Below are positions 59,785 through 64,000 of a DNA stretch of 64,000 bases, in pieces (within the stretch, counting starts at the first letter, position 1; each line of letters starts with the position of its first letter). The notes below the pieces were generated by a model. It was not told the origin of the DNA. It worked only from the letters and a program-made list of their open reading frames with translations, and did not search any database. Made by a program: the position numbers and the translations under genes. This DNA comes from Micromonospora coxensis (lineage in GTDB: Bacteria > Actinomycetota > Actinomycetes > Mycobacteriales > Micromonosporaceae), in assembly GCF_900090295.1 (NCBI RefSeq), contig NZ_LT607753.1:6448001-6512000 (forward strand). Reading direction: 5' to 3'.

Positions 59785-61886
59785 GAATCCTCCGACCCGC
59801 CCTCGGCGTGGCCACCGCCGTCCTCGCCGTCCTCGCCTGCACCACCCCCGCCACCCCGGCCAGCGCCGCCGACGCCCCGTACGACGTGCTGGTCTTCTCC
59901 AAGACCGCCGGCTTCCGGCACGACTCCATCGCGGTCGGCACCCAGACCATCCGCGACCTCGGCGCGGCGAACAGCTTCACCGTCACCGCCACCGAGGACG
60001 CCGCCGCGTTCACCACCGCCAACCTGGCGCAGTACGAGGCGGTCGTCTTCCTCAACACCACCGGCGACGTGCTCAACGCCACCCAGCAGACCGCCTTCGA
60101 GTCGTACATCGGCTCCGGCGGCGGGTTCGTCGGCGTGCACTCCGCCGCCGACACCGAGTACGGCTGGTCCTTCTACGGCAACCTGGTCGGGGCGTACTTC
60201 GCCTCGCACCCGGCCATCCAGCAGGCCAACGTCAAGGTGGAGAACCGGGCGCACCCGGGCACCGCCCACCTGCCGCAGACCTGGACCCGCACCGACGAGT
60301 GGTACAACTACCAGACCAACGCCCGCTCCACCGCCCGCGTGCTGGCCACCCTCGACGAGTCGTCCTACTCGGGCGGCTCGATGGGCGCCGACCACCCGCA
60401 CGCCTGGTGCAAGACCTACAGCGGCGGCCGGGCCTTCTACACCGGCGGCGGCCACACCCAGGCGTCGTACTCCGACGCCGCGTTCCGGGCCCACCTGCTC
60501 GGCGGCATCCGGTACGCGGCCGGCCGCGCCAAGGCCGACTGTCGCCCGGAGAGCGGCTACACGGCGCTGTACAACGGCGCCACCACCGGCTGGTCGCAGG
60601 CCGGGCCGGGCGGCTTCACCAACTCCGACGCCACCCTCACCTCCTCGGGCGGGCTCGGCCTGTTCTGGTACAGCGCCAAGCAGTTCACCAACTACTCGCT
60701 GAAGCTGGACTGGAAGCTCGCCGGCGACGACAACTCCGGCGTCTTCATCGGCTTCCCACCGTCGAGCGACCCGTACTCGGCGGTGAACAACGGCTACGAG
60801 GTGCAGATCGACGCCACCGACACCGCCGATCGCACCACCGGCGCCGTCTACACCTTCAAGTCCGCCGACATCGCCGCCCGGGACGCGGCGCTCAACCCGC
60901 CCGGGCAGTGGAACACCTACGAGCTGCTGGTCGAGGGGGAACGCCTGCAGGTGTTCCTCAACGGCTCGAAGATCAACGACTTCACCAACACCGACCCGGC
61001 CCGCTCCCTGGCCGGCCACGTCGGCATCCAGAACCACGGCGCCGGCGACGACGTGTCGTTCCGTAACATCCGGATCAAGGAGCTGGGCTCCACCCCGGGC
61101 GGGAACACCACCGTGCAGGCCGAGTCGTTCAGCTCGGCCGGCGGGGTCACCCCGTTCAGCAAGGCCGGCGCCAACGGTGGCCAGACCCTCGGCTACATCG
61201 ACCCGGGCGACTGGGCGGCCTACCAGGGGCTGGACCTGACCGGGGTGACGTCGTTCAAGGCGCGGATCGTCTCCGGCGGCCCGGGCGGCACCATCCAGGT
61301 CCGCACCGGCTCCACCACCGGCACGGTGCTCGGCTCGGTCGCCGTACCGAACACCGGCGGCTGGACCACCTTCGCCGACGTCACCACGAACCTGTCCGGG
61401 GTGCCGTCCGGCACCCAGAACCTCTACCTGACCTTCACCGGCTCCGGGTCGGGACTCTTCGACGTCGACGACTTCACCCTGGTGAGGGGCGCCGGCGGTG
61501 GCACCGGCACCGGCCCGGTCAAGGGCCTGGCCGGCAAGTGCCTGGACGTGCGCAACGGCGCCACCGCCGACGGCACCCAGATCCAGATCTACACCTGCAA
61601 CGGCTCGGCCGCGCAAGCGTGGACGGTGACGGCGAACTCGACGGTCAAGGCGTTGGGCAAGTGTCTGGACGTCTCCGGCGGCGGCTCCGCCGACGGGACG
61701 AAGATCCAGCTCTGGACCTGTAACGGCACCGGGGCGCAGAACTGGTCCGCCCAGGCCGACGGCACGCTGCGCAACCCGCAGTCGGGCAAGTGCCTGGACG
61801 TCTCGGGCAACAACTCCGCCGACGGCACCGCGGTGCACCTGTGGACCTGCCACACCGGCGCCAACCAGAAGTGGACCCTGCCATGA
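59781..61886 (+). CDS. Secreted ThuA plus DUF1080 (3-keto-disaccharide hydrolase) protein with CBM and ricin lectin
   Basis: Secreted protein of 701 residues with a signal of about 29 residues ending ASA. ThuA domain about 33-250: DVLVFSKTAGFRHDSI, GGGFVGVHSAADTEYGW and RAFYTGGGHTQASY. DUF1080/PF06439 jelly-roll domain about 262-440: LYNGATTGWSQAGPGGF, WKLAGDDNSGVFIGFP and NTYELLVEGERLQVFLNG. A CBM6-like domain (DPGDWAAYQGLDL) and a ricin-type lectin follow. ThuA-type domains and DUF1080 hydrolases act on 3-keto sugars, so extracellular cleavage of oxidised disaccharides or glycosides is likely. It is translationally coupled to the upstream dehydrogenase-like gene. Confidence 0.9.
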   Translation: MRILRPALGVATAVLAVLACTTPATPASAADAPYDVLVFSKTAGFRHDSIAVGTQTIRDLGAANSFTVTATEDAAAFTTANLAQYEAVVFLNTTGDVLNATQQTAFESYIGSGGGFVGVHSAADTEYGWSFYGNLVGAYFASHPAIQQANVKVENRAHPGTAHLPQTWTRTDEWYNYQTNARSTARVLATLDESSYSGGSMGADHPHAWCKTYSGGRAFYTGGGHTQASYSDAAFRAHLLGGIRYAAGRAKADCRPESGYTALYNGATTGWSQAGPGGFTNSDATLTSSGGLGLFWYSAKQFTNYSLKLDWKLAGDDNSGVFIGFPPSSDPYSAVNNGYEVQIDATDTADRTTGAVYTFKSADIAARDAALNPPGQWNTYELLVEGERLQVFLNGSKINDFTNTDPARSLAGHVGIQNHGAGDDVSFRNIRIKELGSTPGGNTTVQAESFSSAGGVTPFSKAGANGGQTLGYIDPGDWAAYQGLDLTGVTSFKARIVSGGPGGTIQVRTGSTTGTVLGSVAVPNTGGWTTFADVTTNLSGVPSGTQNLYLTFTGSGSGLFDVDDFTLVRGAGGGTGTGPVKGLAGKCLDVRNGATADGTQIQIYTCNGSAAQAWTVTANSTVKALGKCLDVSGGGSADGTKIQLWTCNGTGAQNWSAQADGTLRNPQSGKCLDVSGNNSADGTAVHLWTCHTGANQKWTLP
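61638..61886 (+). repeat. 249-bp identical lectin tail, copy 2
   Basis: Exact copy of 59536-59784. It ends in the same CCATGA that in copy 1 forms the overlapping start of the ThuA gene; here it leads to no gene. Upstream of the identical part the two lectin domains are only similar. Confidence 0.9.
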
Positions 61887-61920
61887 CCTGAGTCGTCGGT
61901 CATCCCGACACCGTCACGTC

Positions 61921-61952
61921 CACGGGGCCCCTGTCACGGCAGGGGCCCCGTG
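61921..61952 (+). terminator. Perfect 13-bp hairpin after the ThuA gene
   Basis: CACGGGGCCCCTG (61921-61933) and CAGGGGCCCCGTG (61940-61952) are exact complements around a 6-base loop, 34 bases after the stop. It is a strong GC stem without T-tract, the likely end of the secreted-enzyme operon. Confidence 0.75.
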
Positions 61953-62293
61953 CCGTCGGACGGCACGGGCGGTGCCGCGACGAGTCCCGGGTGCCGTCCG
62001 GCAGCCACGGGCGCCCGGCAGCCCTCGGACCCGCAGGCTCGCCCACACCCGCCGGACGGGCGCGCGCCCCTGCCCGAGCAGCGGCCCTTCCGCCGGGGTG
62101 GTGGTGGACCTAGAGTGAGGGGCGGCGACCGTGCAGGTGGCCGGTGACCCGACGGGAGGCGCAACCCGTCGGGCCCAGGCGCGTCCCCGTGCCCACCGGT
62201 CCGCACGCCCGGTGCGCCGCCACACCGGCCCGTCCCGGTCACCCTCGCCCCGGTCCCGCAAGGAATCCCCCATCACGACAGGGGAGAAGGACA
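61953..62293 (+). other. 341-bp gap before the sugar isomerase gene
   Basis: GC-rich stretch. GGGGAGAAGG precedes the isomerase start. CTAGAGT at about 62110 is a possible -10, with no clear -35. The ROK-type operator is not seen here. No gene is recognised. Confidence 0.35.
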
Positions 62294-63301
62294 ATGGCGC
62301 GACCCATCACGCTCTTCACCGGCCAGTGGGCCGACCTTCCGTTCGACGAGGTCTGCCGGCTCGCCTCCGAGTGGGGCTACGACGGCCTGGAGATCGCCTG
62401 CTGGGGCGACCACTTCGAGGTCGACAAGGCGCTCGCCGACGACTCGTACGTCGAGCGCAAGCGGGAGACCCTCGCCAAGCACCACCTCGGCGTGTACGCG
62501 ATCTCCAACCACCTGGTCGGCCAGGCCGTCTGCGACCATCCGATCGACGAACGGCACCAGGGCATCCTGCCGGCCCGGATCTGGGGCGACGGTGAGCCCG
62601 AGGGCGTACGCCGGCGCGCCGCCGAGGAGATCAAGGACACCGCCCGCGCGGCGGCCCGACTCGGGGTGGACACGGTGGTCGGGTTCACCGGCTCGTCGAT
62701 CTGGCACACCCTGGCGATGTTCCCGCCGGTGCCCCCGTCGATGATCGAACGCGGCTACCAGGACTTCGCCGACCGGTGGAACCCGATCCTCGACGTCTTC
62801 GACGAGGTGGGCGTCCGCTTCGCCCACGAGGTGCACCCGAGCGAGATCGCCTACGACTACTGGACGACGAAGCGGACGCTGGAGGCGGTCGACCACCGGC
62901 CCGCGTTCGGCCTGAACTGGGACCCGTCGCACTTCGTCTGGCAGGAGCTGGACCCGGTCAACTTCATCTTCGACTTCGCCGACCGGATCTACCACGTCGA
63001 CTGCAAGGACGCGAAGGTCCGCACCGGGGACGGCCGGCGCGGTCGGCTCGCCTCCCACCTGCCCTGGGCCGACATGCGGCGGGGCTGGGACTTCGTCTCC
63101 ACCGGCCACGGGGACGTGCCGTGGGAGGACTGCTTCCGGGCGTTGAACGCGATCGGCTACGCCGGCCCGATCTCGATCGAGTGGGAGGACGCCGGCATGG
63201 ACCGGCTCGTCGGCGCGCCCGAGGCGCTCCAGTTCGTCCGCCGGCTCGCCTTCGACGCCCCGGCGGCAGCCTTCGACGCCGCCTTCACCAGCAAGGACTG
63301 A
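62294..63301 (+). CDS. Sugar phosphate isomerase/epimerase (TIM barrel)
   Basis: Protein of 335 residues. It begins [20 protein letters not shown], and the barrel shows [76 protein letters not shown] and ISIEWEDAG. The Glu, Asp, His and Glu metal ligands of the family are in place. Relatives include inosose or hydroxypyruvate isomerases and 3-keto-sugar epimerases found next to Gfo/Idh/MocA and ThuA genes. It likely works on the same intracellular pathway as the oxidoreductase at 46552. AGAAGG precedes the ATG. Confidence 0.9.
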   Translation: MARPITLFTGQWADLPFDEVCRLASEWGYDGLEIACWGDHFEVDKALADDSYVERKRETLAKHHLGVYAISNHLVGQAVCDHPIDERHQGILPARIWGDGEPEGVRRRAAEEIKDTARAAARLGVDTVVGFTGSSIWHTLAMFPPVPPSMIERGYQDFADRWNPILDVFDEVGVRFAHEVHPSEIAYDYWTTKRTLEAVDHRPAFGLNWDPSHFVWQELDPVNFIFDFADRIYHVDCKDAKVRTGDGRRGRLASHLPWADMRRGWDFVSTGHGDVPWEDCFRALNAIGYAGPISIEWEDAGMDRLVGAPEALQFVRRLAFDAPAAAFDAAFTSKD

Positions 63302-63423
63302 GCAGCACCGGCCCTCCGCTCGTCAACGGCGACGGGCGGGAGGTCGTCGGCCGACACGGGGCCGTCCGGCGTACGCGCCCGCCGGGCGGCCCTCTCGGCG
63401 CTCGATTCGTCCGGGCGGGTCCC

Positions 63424-63630
63424 TCACCTGCTGAAGGCGGCGACCAGCAGCGCGAGGGCTCCGGCGAGCAGGGCGAGTTCTCCGAGCAGCAGGTAGGCCC
63501 GCCGCTGGTCGCGGTGCGTTGCCGGGGCGGGCGGTGGCTGCGGGTTCGGCCCCGGCAGCCGGGCGGACACCGCTCGGGAGTTCAGTACGGGCCACTCGGC
63601 CGGCGGTTGGTGCGCCCGGGACCTCGTCAT
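63424..63630 (-). CDS. Small single-pass membrane protein
   Basis: Protein of 68 residues with a Pro-rich soluble N-terminus and one helix at the C-terminus (AYLLLGELALLAGALALLVA). GGAGG lies four bases upstream of the ATG at 63630, which supports translation. No family is recognised. The hydrophobic tail could anchor it in the membrane with the N-terminus inside. Confidence 0.5.
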   Translation of the reverse strand: MTRSRAHQPPAEWPVLNSRAVSARLPGPNPQPPPAPATHRDQRRAYLLLGELALLAGALALLVAAFSR

Positions 63631-63767
63631 GTCGCCTCCGCGTGGATCGGTGCCGGCGCCCGGGCGGCCCTTCGACGGTCGCGGGAGGAGGGGTCGGAGA
63701 TCCGCCCGGGGCGTGAAGGGCCGCGCGGCCCCTCACTCCTCAATAGGCGGTGTCCTGCTGGTCGGCA

Positions 63768-64000
63768 TTACATCTCGTAGATCCGGACGGCCCGGTAGCG
63801 CCCCGGTGGGACGCCCGCCTACGTGCCTGCGGTCCGGTTCTCGTCGGCGGTGCGGTCGGCGACCAGCCCCTCGTCGGTGGTGAACCGCCGAAGGACCGGC
63901 CCGGTGGGGTCGCCGTAGTCGACGACGACCTCGGCGGCCGGACCGCTCCTGCCGCCGTCGCCCGCCGCCGGGTCACCGGAGGGCGGGTTCTGCGGGCACT
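63768..64000 (-). pseudogene. C-terminal part of an unidentified gene, possibly ending early at an amber codon
   Basis: From the window edge a minus-strand frame encodes AEVVVDYGDPTGPVLRRFTT, DEGLVADRTADENRTAGT and then TAG (63819-63821). The same frame continues as AGVPPGRYRAVRIYEM to TAA (63768-63770) and still looks protein-like. A single base change from TAC would restore it, so the stop may be a recent nonsense mutation. It may also simply be the natural end. The family is unknown and the 5' part is outside the window. Confidence 0.45.

Overview
The window is very GC-rich DNA with heavy use of GTG and TTG starts and many 4-base ATGA/GTGA gene overlaps. Together with the gene families present (ECF sigma factor with a CU044_5270-type partner, MocR regulator, SHOCT, DUF6069 and DUF4253 proteins, an actinobacterial ebo operon, lectin-tailed secreted enzymes), this points to a filamentous actinomycete, most likely of the Micromonosporaceae. 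No rRNA, tRNA, CRISPR array, insertion sequence or phage gene was seen.

1-5100: the end of a SHOCT protein, a decayed LuxR tail, an ECF sigma factor with its coupled membrane partner, a YdeI/OmdA protein, a propeller-like lipoprotein and a RibD/DHFR-type reductase.

5124-23450: a compact nonribosomal peptide cluster built around a divergent promoter at about 18.7 kb. Leftward, five coupled genes encode PCP-C, C-A-PCP, C-A-PCP, C-A-PCP-TE-MFS and an MbtH protein. Rightward are a stand-alone adenylating ligase and another C-A-PCP. There are five carrier domains and five adenylating units. Pocket residues read by eye suggest Gly, Gly, one unassigned residue and Ser for the last module. The last enzyme has a cysteine in place of the usual thioesterase serine and a whole MFS exporter fused to its C-terminus. 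A 24-bp palindrome lies in the divergent promoter.

23540-38824: mixed chromosomal genes (serine hydrolase and ArsR regulator, NUDIX, DUF6069, FAD oxidoreductase with a divergent MocR regulator, AlkZ-like protein, DUF1152, RibD/DHFR-like, membrane hydrolase, DUF4253). Two adjacent regulator/defence-like genes (34.8-35.9 kb) are internally deleted and frameshifted.

39050-41250: a zinc-limitation-type unit (AT-rich Zur-like site, L32 paralogue with a changed zinc knuckle, COG0523 GTPase, methyltransferase).

41287-63301: a carbohydrate region. A ROK regulator, sugar ABC ATPase and permease, binding lipoprotein and Gfo/Idh/MocA oxidoreductase come first. An eight-gene ebo-type operon follows (inositol-phosphate-synthase-like, UbiA, isomerase, EboA, EboB, EboE, EboF, polyprenyl synthase). 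Then come two large secreted lectin proteins (GSDH type, and ThuA plus DUF1080 type) and a sugar isomerase. The ROK gene and the secreted lectin operon share a near-identical promoter and operator arrangement, which ties the two ends into one probable regulon around the ebo operon. The last kilobase holds a small membrane protein and a cut-off gene with a possible late amber codon.
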